Of a stretch of 64,000 bases of DNA, positions 22,625 to 34,724 are shown piece by piece; position 1 is the stretch's first letter, and the number at the start of each line of letters is the position of its first letter. The stretch spans positions 88,452,469-88,516,468 of the forward strand of contig JAQMRL010000003.1 in assembly GCA_035578175.1 (NCBI GenBank). Direction: 5' to 3'. The notes under the pieces are model-generated. The model had not been told where the DNA came from and did not search any database. It saw only the letters and a program-made list of their open reading frames with translations. The stretch comes from Catonia carolina (taxonomy: Eukaryota; Arthropoda; Insecta; Hemiptera; Achilidae). The position numbers and the translations under genes were made by a program.

Positions 22625-22744
22625 TTTGTTTCTACGGTCATTTTTCTTAAAAATAAAATATCAAAAACATACAATTACTGTACTTGAAATTTGTTTTCTT
22701 AGTTTTGATTGTAATGTTTCCGATGCGGCTTGTTTTCGTAATAA

Positions 22745-23036
22745 TACGGTATTTAAGAACAGGAGAGGTAGAGCTGTAAAATACACTAGTCAAGAGTTAT
22801 CTCCTCTAAGAGAAATGAATTTCATCATTATACCGTCAGACCCTGTGGTGAATGAAATGAAGATGTCATTTGCAGAGTGGAACACATGTGCTTTTCGGAG
22901 GACCTGGCATGCTGATAAGCATACTCTTTCAACTCAGTGAAGAAGGCAATAATAAACCACTTCACTCCTCGTTTTTACTTAGTAAAACCTCTAGAGTTTC
23001 AAACCAGCCTTTTAGCGGTTGACCTAAACAACAGCA
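22745..23036 (+). repeat. Family B copy, 5'-truncated
   Basis: It matches family B from 'aagaacaggagaggtagagc' to 'cctttt...gttgacctaaacaacag'. The frame shared by other copies survives for ~40 codons and then stops. Confidence 0.8.
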
Positions 23037-23835
23037 CAGTAAACCGTGTCAGGAAATCTAATAATTATTCAAGTTATTGTTATTAAATGAATGTATATTG
23101 TAATCAATTTATTACATCACCAAGGAATTCATTGTTTAATTTAGTACATAAATCCGAAGCGAACTAGCGACCCTAGGTCGCTAGCTCCACAAAAAGTAAA
23201 TTTCTAAAAAAATATAATTTAAGAACATAATTCAAAATTTTATATTTGAACGCATAAATTAGATTTTGCAAGATTTAAACGCACAACGTAGAGGGTACTT
23301 CATTTTAATATACACGGAAAGTCTCTTTGAAGTACCACCACCAGCTTTACAAGCAGTACTGAACTAATTCAGTTAAAATTATCCCATGCAACACTCCTCG
23401 TGCTTTCAATGAATTTATAATTAAGACATCTATACAATTTACTAATCGTATTACGCTTTAACAGATGCGTAAGAGTAGATTTACCTCCAAAATACATTGA
23501 TTGATTCTTCAGCCAAGATATACATGACAAACAAACAAGATAGTAAAATCACAAAAGCCTGAAGCAACCAAATTTTCATCTAGCATCATTTCAGTATTAT
23601 TATTCGATGAAAGGATAGAGTAAACGAAATTAAACTGAGCGTTATGAGGTTAAAAATTTGATATAAAATTAAAATTCATTGCAGAAAGTAACTTTGAACG
23701 GAAATATAATCAATTTAAAACAACACTACGGGATTAATTGTTTATTAATTTTTGTCTTACACAAATCATGTAAGATCTACGTTTAATCTTTAGATAGTAA
23801 AAGTAGCCTACTTGAATATAATTTGTAGATTATCC
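23037..23835. other. AT-rich spacer
   Basis: No gene recognised. It contains a small palindrome, 'gcgaccctaggtcgc', at 23168-23182. Confidence 0.45.
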
Positions 23836-23837
23836 GA

Positions 23838-24310
23838 TGAATGACGATCAATGAAAATCAGTTCTTTTGAACTTATTTTGGTGAGCTAAAAACGGAAAAT
23901 CACAGATTGACGCTAAACTAAGCTCTGCAGAAAGAAAATGCTGGAAATAAAAGTTGTCGGTTTTAAAATTTTTTACATCTTTGATGAATAGCAAAATCCA
24001 GAAAATCACAATCGACGCTAAACTAAGCACATTGCAAAAAATAATATTCTTGAAATAAAAGTTATAGATTTTTAAATTTTCTACAACACTAGTTACATAT
24101 AATTTTCCCGTAACATATATATCAAAACGCCATCTTAAAATTAAGGAGTGAAACACTCACACAACTTTCTCTTGCCAATGAAAATAATGAAAAATTGAAA
24201 TCAACCTCTGTAGAACTTAAAAATACGGGAAATCACTGATTGATGCTCTGTACAAGAAAATGCTAGAAATAAAAGCTGTAGATATTTTTATTTTCTTAAT
24301 AAAATTTATT
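23838..24310 (-). repeat. Two overlapping family A fragments
   Basis: 23838-24140 carries core modules only. At about 24147 a new 3' end begins (gagtgaaacactcacacaac, ctttctcttgccaa) with one module to about 24300. This looks like one copy inserted into, or joined to, another. Confidence 0.7.
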
Positions 24311-24344
24311 CTTTTTTTTATTTTACTTTAATTAATTACACATT

Positions 24345-24770
24345 TTGTCGTATTTGTCTTCCTCCTTTACGGATTAGACACATTGCCTGTTCCAGCTTCT
24401 ATCCATCTTCTTCGTGGTTTACCCAACGACCGTACTCCTTGCGGACGGTACTCTAAGGCCAGTAGCGGATATCAATCCTCTGGCATGCGGCGTACATGTT
24501 AACCACCTCTTTCTATATCGTTCAATCCTCTGCCTCAGTTTCGTTCAATCCAAATCATGCTGGATTGTCTCCCTCTTGATGCGATCTCTAAGTGTTACTA
24601 CCCTCATCGAACTTAAAAAAACTCGGCTGCTTCTTACTTTCTACACCGACATTTTCTTAGGACCAATGTTTCACTACCGTACAACAAAAGAGGCCCGTGC
24701 CATTACATTGAAAGTAATATCTAGGCACAACAGTGGGACAGGAAAACAAGTACAAGCAGTGCAAATTACG
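24345..24770 (-). pseudogene. LINE L2-type RT C-terminal remnant
   Basis: Minus-strand wording in shifting frames includes LLYGSETLVLRKCR-like, then KLRQRIERYRKRWLTCTPHA and PRRRWIEAGTGNVSNP. This parallels IKQYRKRWTDHL...GRPRKRWKPEQAQ of the copy at 26885-27394. Multiple stops and frame changes make it dead. Family A begins immediately downstream at 24781, so the rest was truncated or displaced there. The plus-strand 157-codon frame here is antisense. Confidence 0.75.
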
Positions 24771-24780
24771 TCTTTAGATT

Positions 24781-25747
24781 TTTTACTTTCTCTTGCCTAC
24801 ATGATAAATATAAAGGAAAGTATTGTATTCATGCCGATTTTTCGAAATCGAGTTTTTACCGAATATACACGTTTTCAGACCCCCTGAACCAAAAACAAAT
24901 GTTTTTAGCGATTGGTCTGTGTATGAGTCAATGTGAATAAAATATCTCAAGAACGGAACATCGTACAAAGTTTAAACTTGAAACTTAAGTTAAGATACCA
25001 CTAGAGGACTCGACACGCACATTTTCATCAAAATCGGTCAACTAGAAGTAGTAGTTTATTCGTGTAATTTGTCACTTTTTTATACGAATTTCTCAAAAAC
25101 GGTTCCTACGATTTTTTAAAAAAATCGCCTCATTTACTAAATTTTTTTATGTTCTACAAGACAGGATAGGCGCCATGTCTGCTGAAATTCTTGGGCGGCT
25201 GTGCTCCCGTAGAAAAAAAATGTTTTTTTTTAAGATTTTTTTTTTTAAGGTTTTTTTTAAGACAGCCTTAATATGCATTTTAGGACAAAAGTGTATGTAA
25301 TCAAAGTTGTAGAACATTTAAAAACCTACTACTTTTATTTGAAACATTTCTTTGTATGACCCTTAGTTTAGCGGTAATTAGCCATTTTCAATTTTCTTTT
25401 TCATGAAAATGTGTTAAAAAGTATATTTTAAGATTTCGGCCGTAGTATGTATTTTACGACAAAAGTGTAGTATATAATCAAATTAATAGCAAATAAGAAG
25501 ACCCACAACTTTTATGTTAAGCATTTTTCTTTACAGAGCCTAGTTTAGTGTCAGAGTGATTTTCCGTATTAAGCCAAAATAAGGTTGGTTTTCATTTGCA
25601 TCATTCACTCATGATTAAAATTATGTTATTTTTTTGAGGTTAGTTTACTTGTTTATTTATAATGTTCTATTACTAATGTTAGGTTATACTGTTCATTATT
25701 TTCACTGGGAAGAGAAAGTTGTGCGATTGTTTATACCAATTTTGTAA
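24781..25747 (+). mobile_element. Family A element, complete
   Basis: About 965 bp from ttttactttctcttgcctac to gggaagagaaagttgtgcga and a degraded hairpin (gattgtttataccaa) before a T-run. Its 3' edge forms part of the 13-bp target site used by SINE S1 immediately downstream, so the SINE is younger. Confidence 0.88.
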
Positions 25748-25750
25748 ATT

Positions 25751-26086
25751 TAACCCACCGGGTTGGTCTAGAGGTAAAGTCGTCGCCAAAATCAGCTGTG
25801 TAACAGCTGATTTTCGGAGACGAAGGTTCCTGTTCAAATCCTAGTAAAGGTAGTTACTTTTATACGGATTTGAATACTAGACAGTGGTTACCGGTGTACT
25901 TTGATGGTTTGGGTTTAATTAACCATACTCTCTCAGGAATGGTCGGCCTGGGTCTGTACAAGACTACACCTCATTTGCACGTCATACACATCATCCTCAT
26001 CTCATTGGGTCATGGGGTTGCTTATTGTTCTAAATTGAACAGATTGCAACGTACACAAATTAGGAATAAAAAATAAATAAATAAAA
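25751..26086 (+). mobile_element. tRNA-derived SINE S1, full length
   Basis: The 336-bp reference copy has an A box (TGGTCTAGAGG), a 12-bp-arm palindrome, a B box-like GTTCAAATCC, a ~230-bp body and an A-rich tail (aataaaaaataaataaataa). A perfect 13-bp duplication, aattttgtaaatt, flanks it at 25738-25750 and 26087-26099. It closely matches 920-1256 reversed. The 68-codon frame inside is not coding. Confidence 0.95.
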
Positions 26087-26099
26087 AATTTTGTAAATT

Positions 26100-26880
26100 G
26101 TAAAATAATAATTGCGGTTAAAATAAAGAAACAAACCTGTACATACATTTCTGTAATATCTTCTAAGATTTTTTAAACGAAAAAGTAACCCAACAACAAA
26201 AACCATTCATCAAACAATATCGATTGATGTAGTTACTATATTAGTTTTATCTGTTATTTGAAGTTTGAACAATGCTGTTATCAAAACGACGTTAGAGGAG
26301 GACTCTAAACTTAATTAAACACTATTTGATAAGTTAAACCGATTATATTTCATAACAGCTGTCAAAGTTTATTAGTAAAGTTCATGAGTACTTTCTTTTG
26401 ACGAGAGAGATTCTGAATTATCAGTGAGCTGACATTATGTTAAAAGATTTTATACGAGCACATGCCAACTGCATTAAAGTACCTTCAATAACTGTTTCTG
26501 ATAGAGACGTAGCGCAATATTTTTACACAAGTCAATTTAAATTATATTTGATGGTACATGTAGTAACTGTAATTGAAATAATTTAGACAAGTGAATACAA
26601 ACGACAAGTAGAGCGGTTAAAGTGAGTAATACGTGCAATGAATAGCAGCAAACCCCATTAATTTTCTCGAAACTACTTTTTACTCTTTTCACTATTACAC
26701 ACGCTGTAATCTCCTTATAAATTACAAAATTAACTAAAATATAGCACTTTACTTTTTGTCTTTAATTTTTTTGTTGCTATTTAGCTCTGTACGGATAAGA
26801 TTGAATTTTGTTTCATTCTGTATTTAAAACGATTTTTCAAGAGTTTTAAGTCCTATATGAATTTTTTTAGATTATTAGAT
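26100..26880. other. AT-rich spacer
   Basis: No recognised gene or repeat before the LINE fragment. Confidence 0.45.
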
Positions 26881-26884
26881 TATT

Positions 26885-27394
26885 GTGTTAGATAATGTGA
26901 TTATGGAGCAGGTGAGTAGTTTCAAATATCTAGGTTGCAATGTATCCTTCGATTGTGAGAGTGACATACCTCTGAAGCTGAATAAATTCAATGCGATATG
27001 TGGAACCATACATCGTACGTTGAAGGGAAAAGCCAGAAAAGAAACAGAGTTGAAATTTTATAAGACAATGGCGATTCCACTAGTTACATATGGAAGCGAG
27101 GTATGGACCACAACAAAGAGAGACGACTCGCGCATACAAGCTTCAGAGATGAGGTTTTTGAGACACATTCAGGGATACACAAGGCTGGATCACATTAGAA
27201 ACGAAGTGATAAGAGAAGAATGCAATGTACAGCCACTTGTAGATGTGATCAAGCAATATAGAAAAAGATGGACAGATCATCTGCTCCGAATGCCACACAA
27301 CCGTTTGCCACTTCAAGCCTGGATGTCCAAACCAGATGGTAGAAGGGATGTGGGTCGACCGAGGAAGAGGTGGAAACCGGAACAGGCTCAATAG
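26885..27394 (+). pseudogene. LINE L2 RT C-terminal half, open frame of 169 codons
   Basis: This is the longest clearly transposon-derived open frame besides 38963-39550. Landmarks: SSFKYLGCNVSFDCESD (the F-K-Y-L-G block after the RT palm), KFYKTMAIPLVTYGSEVWTT (L-x-Y-G-S-E-x-W block), SEMRFLRHIQGYTRLDHIRN, QYRKRWTDHLLRMPHNRLPL and the basic GRRDVGRPRKRWKPEQAQ end. No catalytic YADD or endonuclease is present, so the copy is 5'-truncated and non-functional despite the uninterrupted frame. A short GAT repeat follows at 27408-27422, plausibly the 3' tail. The frame lies in the region downstream of the RT palm, so it has no enzymatic activity alone. Confidence 0.9.
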
Positions 27395-27484
27395 CCTAAA
27401 CCATGACGGATGATGATGATGATTAGATTATTTTTCTTAGAAACCACAAGACATAGAGATTTAATTCTATTTTTTAAATGAAAG

Positions 27485-27888
27485 ATTATGCTCACAACAG
27501 GCAGGTGAAGTATTAAATTATTTATACTCGATCTGTTAGTTCCAAATCTACAAAAAAAAATTCTGTTTCTTATCACATGGTCAGCCAATTTTATGAATGA
27601 AGCATTTAAAAACCGAAGAGGTAGTGGTGTAAAAGACACTAATCAGAGGTATCTCCTCTAAGAGAAATGAATCTCATTATAAAGCCAGATCCAGTGGTGA
27701 ATAAAGTGAAGGTGTCATTTGCAAGGTGGGAAGTGGATAGGTACTTTTCAGAGAGCCTGCAATGCTGATAAGCATATTTTTCCACTAAGTAAAGAAGGCA
27801 ATGTTAAATCACCTCACTCCTCATTTTATTTAGTAAAAAGCCTCTGGAGGTTCAAACCAGCCTTTTGACTATGACCTAAATAACAAAT
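27485..27888 (+). mobile_element. Family B copy, near full length, diverged
   Basis: It extends from 'ctcacaacaggcaggtgaag' to 'gactatgacctaaataac'. Indels break the frame seen in other copies. It is more diverged than those at 19099 and 36510. Confidence 0.8.
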
Positions 27889-28184
27889 GAAAGATCTTTT
27901 TTTTGGGTAGCTAATGATACCTACATAACCCTTGGCTTCTGCCTAGGTAATGATTTTTGGTGATTTAATTGTAAAGGTTAAAGAATATATTTATTTTGCT
28001 GCGTAAAAGTGTTACAATTTAATTGTGGACGAACCATTTACAATAAAAAATTGAAACAAAATTATTCCCCACTAAATCATACCCAAAGAAATCAATTAAA
28101 AATAAAACCGTTTCCATTGAAATATATCGAGTGCCCTAAAATAACCTTCGCAGTTGTTTAAAACTATACCAAATATCAAATAAC

Positions 28185-28335
28185 TATGTCAAATATATAA
28201 AAACTACATCAAATAATGCCTACCTCCGTAGCCCTAGTCGAAATCCTAGTCTACAAAATTATTATAGATTCAAATCCACCGTTCATGACCAAAATATATG
28301 TTGTTGATGCGACTCTAAATAAAATAAAAAAAGTT
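28185..28335 (+). mobile_element. SINE fragment with the S2/S3-type tail
   Basis: A B-box-like GATTCAAATCC lies at about 28268-28278, followed by the tail GTTGATGCGACTCTAAATAAA and an A-rich end. The head region is degraded and I could not define an A box. Confidence 0.6.
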
Positions 28336-28339
28336 CAAT

Positions 28340-29225
28340 AATATTGGAATCAAAAATATTCTCAAAAACACAAACGGGGAGTTCGAAAAATGTATCAAAA
28401 AGCTTCTAATTATGGAAATACAAAAGGTACACCATTTAAAGAAGAGAATTTAAAAACGTATTTCTGGCTAAAAAACAAAAAATCGGTTTTTAATTAATTA
28501 ATTAATGAGGGGATTCCCCTTGATAAGCTACTAGACATTTTTTTTGGGGGAAACTGAGCCCAACTCAAATTTGAACACAACTAGGATGAATTTTTTAAAT
28601 CAATTTAGGCTTCAGGGCCACGAAATGTGAAACTCGCTTGGAAATCGAAGTAAATTTTTTTTAACAATCGTAATGTATTGGTATCTCTTTAAAGAACAAT
28701 GACAACAAAGTCAAAAATACATAACACAAGAGAAAACTATATAAAAAATATTGGATAAGGTTGAAATTCGATGGGTAGGTCTATGTAACCGTACACGCAC
28801 AATGACGTACACACATGCATTAAAAGTACACACCATTGAAACACTTCCGTTAGATATGAACATGAAAAACCCATACCACTGTTGTTTGTTTTATCATTTG
28901 AATGGATTTCGTTTCATATTGATTCTTCAGTGAATACGGAAACATTTGATATTCATGAAAGGTTTCAATAGGATTTGCATTTTCAAGTTCTTAACCTCAT
29001 GTACGGTTCTTGTAACGAGTTTCATTTGTTTTATGATCGTACGTTACATTCTTTTATCGTATTAACAATTATTTTATTTTTATAAATCTATCGTATTTGT
29101 TAACAACTGCTGTAACTGGGGAACGACGTATTCAGGACATGAAGATTAAGAGTTTTTAAACTTATTTGTAAACCTCTGACTGATTTATCTCCACAATCAA
29201 TAATGCTAGAGAAGTAAAGACCGGA
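28340..29225. other. AT-rich spacer
   Basis: No gene recognised. A TTAA run sits near 28490-28505. Confidence 0.45.
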
Positions 29226-29227
29226 AA

Positions 29228-29378
29228 CGTGGTGTAGCGAACAATCCAACTGGTTTCTACGCCAAGGGACCGAGTTTGATTCTTGGTCAGGTCTGGCATT
29301 TTCATCACCGTTTATCGCCTGCTTTAGCATTAATATACAAAAACATCTCCAAAAATAAAATAAAAATAATAAATAGGA
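29228..29378 (+). mobile_element. tRNA-derived SINE S4
   Basis: Head 'gtggtgtagcgaacaatcca' and 'actggtttctacgcc', B-box-like GTTTGATTCTTGGTCAGG, then a short body and A-rich tail (aaaaataaaataaaaataat). It matches 54338-54420 (plus) and 61375-61475 (minus). Confidence 0.75.
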
Positions 29379-29379
29379 A

Positions 29380-31888
29380 GGTAGTCTGAATTTTTGTAAA
29401 ATTATTCTTTCCCACTACAGGAAACTGTTGAGAGTATCCGACATTTAGCACTGCAGAGAAATTAGAAGAACCTTGGTTGGAAAAATCTTACTCCTTAATC
29501 ACTGAAAATGATAGAACTAAGATCTTCTTGATCGATTATACAATACCTATTATGTTCACTAGTAAATCAAGTAAATTGGTACCCTTTGGGTGCTAAGAAT
29601 TGTACTTTTTTTTCAAAAATTGTCATGAAATTTAAAAAAATAAGCTCATCTATGAATAAAGAATGATTAGAAGATTAATATATTACGACAATTCTTTTTA
29701 GTTCAAAAAGGCTTCACAAAGGATCGAATCTTCGTTGTTTACGATAAACTATGAAATTAGTCAACGCAACCTCTAAGTTTGAAAACTTAGAGATTAAAAC
29801 TTAGAATACGTAACGTGACTTTACAATCGAGCTCAAAATTCTTCTAATGACAGATATTTCAACTTTATCAACTTTCAACTTTATCGAAACTTGCCCAACA
29901 ACATCTCGATCCCCCAAGACTGTTAATGAGAAAATGGAGCAGGGATCAATAATTCAGGAATAATTAAAAATTGAAGGAAAGGTCGGAGACTTGTTAGTGA
30001 AAGGAGTAAGTGGACATGTGCTATGATAAATGTGCATACAAACAGAAAAGGCCATCGTAGATCTAGGCCATTGGTGACGAGGAGACTTGAGCTCAAATGA
30101 CCAAGACACATTCTCCAAAGGAACAAGTGCGGATGTTGAACCGATGTCATGTCAGCATCAACAAGCTGACACATATAAGTAGTTTTGCTTTTGTCTTCAC
30201 ATTCGTACAGGTATTTTTTTAATGGCAGACTATAAATAAACGAATTACAGTCAAAAACAAATTCCATATTAAAGTAATACTATTTTTATTACAAAATATA
30301 AGCGGATAAAACAAATTTTTTCACAGGACACGATAATTTTCAATGATAATAGCCCATATAATAAAACAATGGGTTAGCTTTAACTTCCGAATGAGAATAA
30401 CAAACCCAAGATTTTATTTTGTGAACAGAAAATACTGTAATAAACTTTTACACTTATTTGACGAAAAGACTTATCAGGAAATTCCGTTTTTCACTACTGT
30501 CAAAGAGTGAACAAGAAAAGAAAAAAAACTTTTAAACGAACGCGTCGTTACTAATGAAAAACAAACAGTACCGTACTTCTACTTGTATTCTTCAAACTCC
30601 AATAAAAGGCAAAGACGTGCGCATTATTAGACACTGGAAACGAATGACTGTAATAATTGCTTCTTATTCAATAACAATTAGATTTCAGCAGTATTAAACA
30701 AAAAATAAAGAATCTAACTTTCCATAATGAAAGATTTGTATAACATATAACTCAGAATCATACTCCAATCTTTTTAGTCATTAAACCAATTTACCAAAAT
30801 AGCTTTCAAAGAAAGAAGAAGATTCTTGTCTTCATCTAAACTAACATGATACGAAGACTCAAACCGAATAAGTCATGTTTGGCATATGAGCCATAGAAAT
30901 GAACTCTTTTGTGCACTGGTTGTAGTGCAAAACAGAATAGTGAACGTTATATAGTAAACCTGTCGGGTATCGGAAACCAGTCAGAAAACATCCAGTGCTA
31001 CAATAATTTGTAAAACTAATATCTGTTTACGAAGTAGTTTTTTAAAATTTCAAGTAATCAATTTCTAATGATTTTCTGTTCACATAATTTGTTTCAATAC
31101 TATTCTTTTTATGTAAATTTAGTAATTAACGTAGTAATGTACTTTTTACTACTAGTCCTGTTCAAATATATACACATATAATTGACTAGAATAGCATTTG
31201 TAAATTGAGCATAATAGCAACAGACAGTCAGGCGCCTTCGCTTCCTTCCGTTTCAATGTACCTCCTCCAAGTACCAGCGCTTGAGCATTCCATAACTCAT
31301 GAGGCACCTTACATACACAAGACAAGACTTCTCTACACAAGACAATCTCTAGATGAATAAAATATAATTGTTTCTTTTACACTAATATTAAACTTCTACG
31401 TTCAAGGTTGAATGTGAAATGAATCAAAAGTTTCTACCCCTAAAAATTAATAAAATACAGTGAAACTCGCTGATGAATTTAATATAGTAGTCAATTTCAG
31501 AGTGTAAAGGTGTTCTAGTATGTTTTTCAAAAGAACTTCATAGTACATTGAAAAGGAGTTTTACGTTTATGAAAACACTGAAGAAAATGATAAACCGCGG
31601 AACTACTTGTATTGTTCGATGAAATACTCATACCTAAGGCAGTGTTACTAACCAAAATTTTACAGTTTGTGTAAAAGGCATTGACTTTGATCAGTGAAGC
31701 AAAAAGAAGGGCTTAGCCAAATAAGTTACGTAGCACTCAAGAGTTTCCCAAATTTACTGAACGATTGTTAAGTTGGCGAGTTAATAAAACTGTACTATGA
31801 ATCTCATCCAAGCTTTGTTTTTCCTGCAAGGATAAACATTTGTAAGCGAGTTTTCAACAGCAAACATGCGACCTCTCGCATCCTAAAC
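29380..31888. other. Long spacer without recognised genes
   Basis: A 114-codon minus-strand frame at 29923-30267 and a 62-codon one at 31152-31340 show no motif I recognise. The first is rich in Leu/Phe/His from biased composition. I do not support a gene here. Confidence 0.4.
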
Positions 31889-31889
31889 T

Positions 31890-33125
31890 CCACAGCCTTT
31901 TACACTTCAACCGTCATCATCCAAGCCTAATCTCGCTATAACCTTCATCAACCCAATCATTCATTCTCTTGGTGGCTATCTACGGTTCCTTCTTTCGTGC
32001 GGACTCAGTTATCACACTCTTCTAGGCCACCTGTACTTTTCCATTCTCCTGACACGGCCATACCACTTTGGTCTCCTTCCCCTATATCATCAATCTTCTC
32101 CTTATTTCTTCATTTCTAACGAGTTCCAGCCTATAGATTCTACAGCTTCTGTCCACAGCCAGCACCCATTTCTCCTCTTTCTTCCTCTTTTCCCACCTTT
32201 CAGATCCATACAAGGGTATACTTCTTATAACGCTGCTGTATTTTGTCGGTATTTTGTTTCCTTGCACAGATTTTGTAACCATCAGAGAGAGTTTATAATT
32301 TGCACAGTCATCTTGCCCTGTATTATTCTGTGATTGGTCACTCACATTAACTCACTTTTATTAGAGAACACAATCCAGGTACTTGAACTCATTGCAATCT
32401 TTGGCTATTTTTCTTTCGACATCCAAATCCATTCCGTCCACTCCACAACCAAGTATTTTGTTTCGTTAAATTCATCTTCTCCTTATTCTTCTTCATTACA
32501 TGGGTTATGCAGTTCAGCCTGAGCCGAAAACCATCTTCTTCTCGGGCTTCACCGCTTCTCTTTCCGGTGAATTTGTACTCGTGAGCTAAACGGAACAAGC
32601 GGTCCTCCCTCATTCGTTCCAAATGGCTGAAACTAGTAAATTTTATGAATTTTCATTCTCTCATCTACGCTAATAATACCCATTTCATCATGTGTATAAC
32701 CGCATTCCTTAGCCTATTCTCCCAAGCCTATCCTCAGGCCCTTCACCGCTCTCAGAAACCTCATTACTGCTCACTGCAACCTATTTCATTCCCGCTTCGA
32801 AAGTGCCCAAACCTCACTCACATACACTACTACATTTATCAGCATCGTTTTATACAACTGTAAACGTGTGTCTTTCCAAGTCCTAAGCTTGAACGTTTCA
32901 TGTATCGTCCCGCAAATATTCTCAAAAATCTTAATATTCGCGACCAGGGGATTTAAAAATTACTGGCGGAAACCAAAGAACCCTCGGTAAAAAGACAGGG
33001 ATTAACTGTCAAAATTAATCTTCAGACCAGATTTTGAAAAGGCCTTCGTCAACATCCTAGTCACATAGTCTGCATTATTTCCGTCAAACGCTTCGATAAA
33101 TTAGTCATCTGCAAATATGAGCGTA
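31890..33125 (-). pseudogene. LINE RT remnant(s) with FADD box
   Basis: Reading from 33120 down: LIFADD (FADD at 33108-33119), a T-R-M-L-T-K-A-F-S-K-S-G-L-K-I-N block, FENICGTIHETFKLRTWKDT, RLQLYKTMLINVVVYVSEVW and AVMRFLRAVKGL. From ~32640 down a second, differently framed RT-like stretch begins: KTKYLVVEWTEW-like, then IRSIPLYGSERWEKRKKEE and SCRIYRLELVRNEEIRRRLM. The repeated G-S/V-S-E-x-W region means two LINE fragments lie in tandem, or one element is internally duplicated. Numerous stops. The separate 87-, 77- and 72-codon frames reported by eye here are pieces or shadows of this. Confidence 0.75.
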
Positions 33126-33129
33126 TTAG

Positions 33130-33878
33130 AAATGACATCTCCCACAGGGAAAACAGCCATAGTAACATGAGAAATAACTGATGAGATCAGACTACATATC
33201 AGGCTAGCGTTTTACCTCTGATCTCAAGGTTAAAAGACACGGCACAATTACTGTTTATATTTACAAACCGCTAATAGCTTTTACTGTTACATACTTATAA
33301 TTCATAACAAAGAGAAAAGAATCATAATTAACGTTGTTATATAAATCCTGTTTTCAATTTTTTAATTAAGCGTGAGGTAAATGCATAAAATTAATCGAGG
33401 AGTTTAAGGAAACAAGCAAAAAACAGCATGCATAGAGATAATGAGTTTTATCAACGCATGCAAACTACGAGCATACCCAGAACAGAAGTTTCATGTCACG
33501 CGCAGATTAACTGAGGTGATAATTTCACTTTTAATGAAGTTTATAAATTTTTTTTAGTAAATTTCATACATTTTAATACATGAAAAATATAGTTATTAAA
33601 AGGTTTTTCCAGTCGTTAAAAAGCAACTTCGATTGTTATTTAATAATATTGTTTATTGTACGCTTCGTTTTTTTGTTAAAAGAATCTATTTTTATATTTT
33701 GTTCTTTAAAGTGTTATCAGCCTAAATACGATTAGATTTCCATAATTAATTACTAAGAAATAAAAGGCGTAAGATGGCTCGTCACAGTCTTACTAATGGC
33801 CTACCATTTGAAATAATGATTTTCTTACCAATATCCTAAGCGCCCTAAAAATACCTTACATTTCTACTGTGTAACATA
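33130..33878. other. AT-rich spacer
   Basis: No gene or shared repeat recognised. Confidence 0.45.
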
Positions 33879-33880
33879 TT

Positions 33881-34542
33881 CGAGGCGTGGATATTAAATA
33901 ACGAGACTGACGTTGTAAAAAATTTTATTTTAATTTTATACACAATCACTTATGGTCACTTTCAGTATACACTCCTCCTCTATCCCTACAACGCTCCATG
34001 CAAATTTTCCATTGTTGGAAACAGTGCTAGAAGTCATCTTCTGCCAGCTCCTTCAGGACATGTACCGCTTTCTCTTTTACAGCTTCCACAGACTCAAATC
34101 TTGTCCTTTTTAATGCAGATTTCATCTTAGGGAACAGGTAGAAGATAATGACATGTGATGAAACGTGATTTTTTACTTATGATCCGGAAACGAAGCGCCA
34201 TGCACTGGAAGAGCTGAACTTCACCGAGAGCCAAACAAACTCGATGAGCAAGTTAAAATTTAAAGCAATGATGTTTTTTTTGATATCCATGGGATTGTGT
34301 ACCTTCACTGGGTTCCTGAAGGTCAAACATTAATCAATATTACTACCTTGACGTACTTTCTAAACTACGTCAAAGAGTAAGGAACAACGCCCCGAAATGT
34401 GGAAAGAAAAAAACATGGTTTTCCACCAAGACAATGCGCCAGCTCATTCTGCGTTATCTGTCAAGAAGTTCCTCGCCAAGTACAGCATCTCAGTGTTAGA
34501 ACATCCACCTTATTCACCAGATCTTGCACCATGTGACTTCTA
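33881..34542. mobile_element. Mariner element 2, internally inverted
   Basis: 33881-34144 reads on the minus strand: it is the 3' terminus (cgaggcgtggatattaaata) plus the C-terminal part of the transposase from F-Y-L-F-P-K to the stop. 34148-34542 reads on the plus strand: it is the preceding part, from 'atgtgatgaaacgtg' through H-Q-D-N-A-P-A-H-S to S-P-D-L-A-P-C-D-F-Y. The two pieces abut in the ancestral gene exactly at 'ttctac', so the 3' half has been flipped to the other side. The plus-strand 140-codon frame at 34397-34819 covers the catalytic D-N-A-P-A-H and P-D-L-A-P-C-D motifs and then runs into unrelated sequence. It cannot encode a working transposase. Confidence 0.88.
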
Positions 34543-34724
34543 CGTGCCAGCCCATAAGGCGATTGGAAAGTTGGACTCGTTGCAAGATTTTACAATACAA
34601 TACACTAAACTATTTATTCTACATACAAATGATCGACTGTTGGCCAATGAAAACACTAGATTCACGGCAAGACGGGTGGTGACAGTATTATTTATGCGGA
34701 ATGGAGAGGGCAGGTTCATTTTAT

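Noticed and set aside
24414..24887. 157-codon plus-strand open frame
   Set aside because: It covers the antisense of a LINE remnant and then runs into the start of a family A element, so it is chimeric by chance.
29923..30267. 114-codon minus-strand open frame
   Set aside because: No recognisable motif, no neighbouring gene signal, biased Leu/Phe/His composition. It could be real, but I cannot support it.
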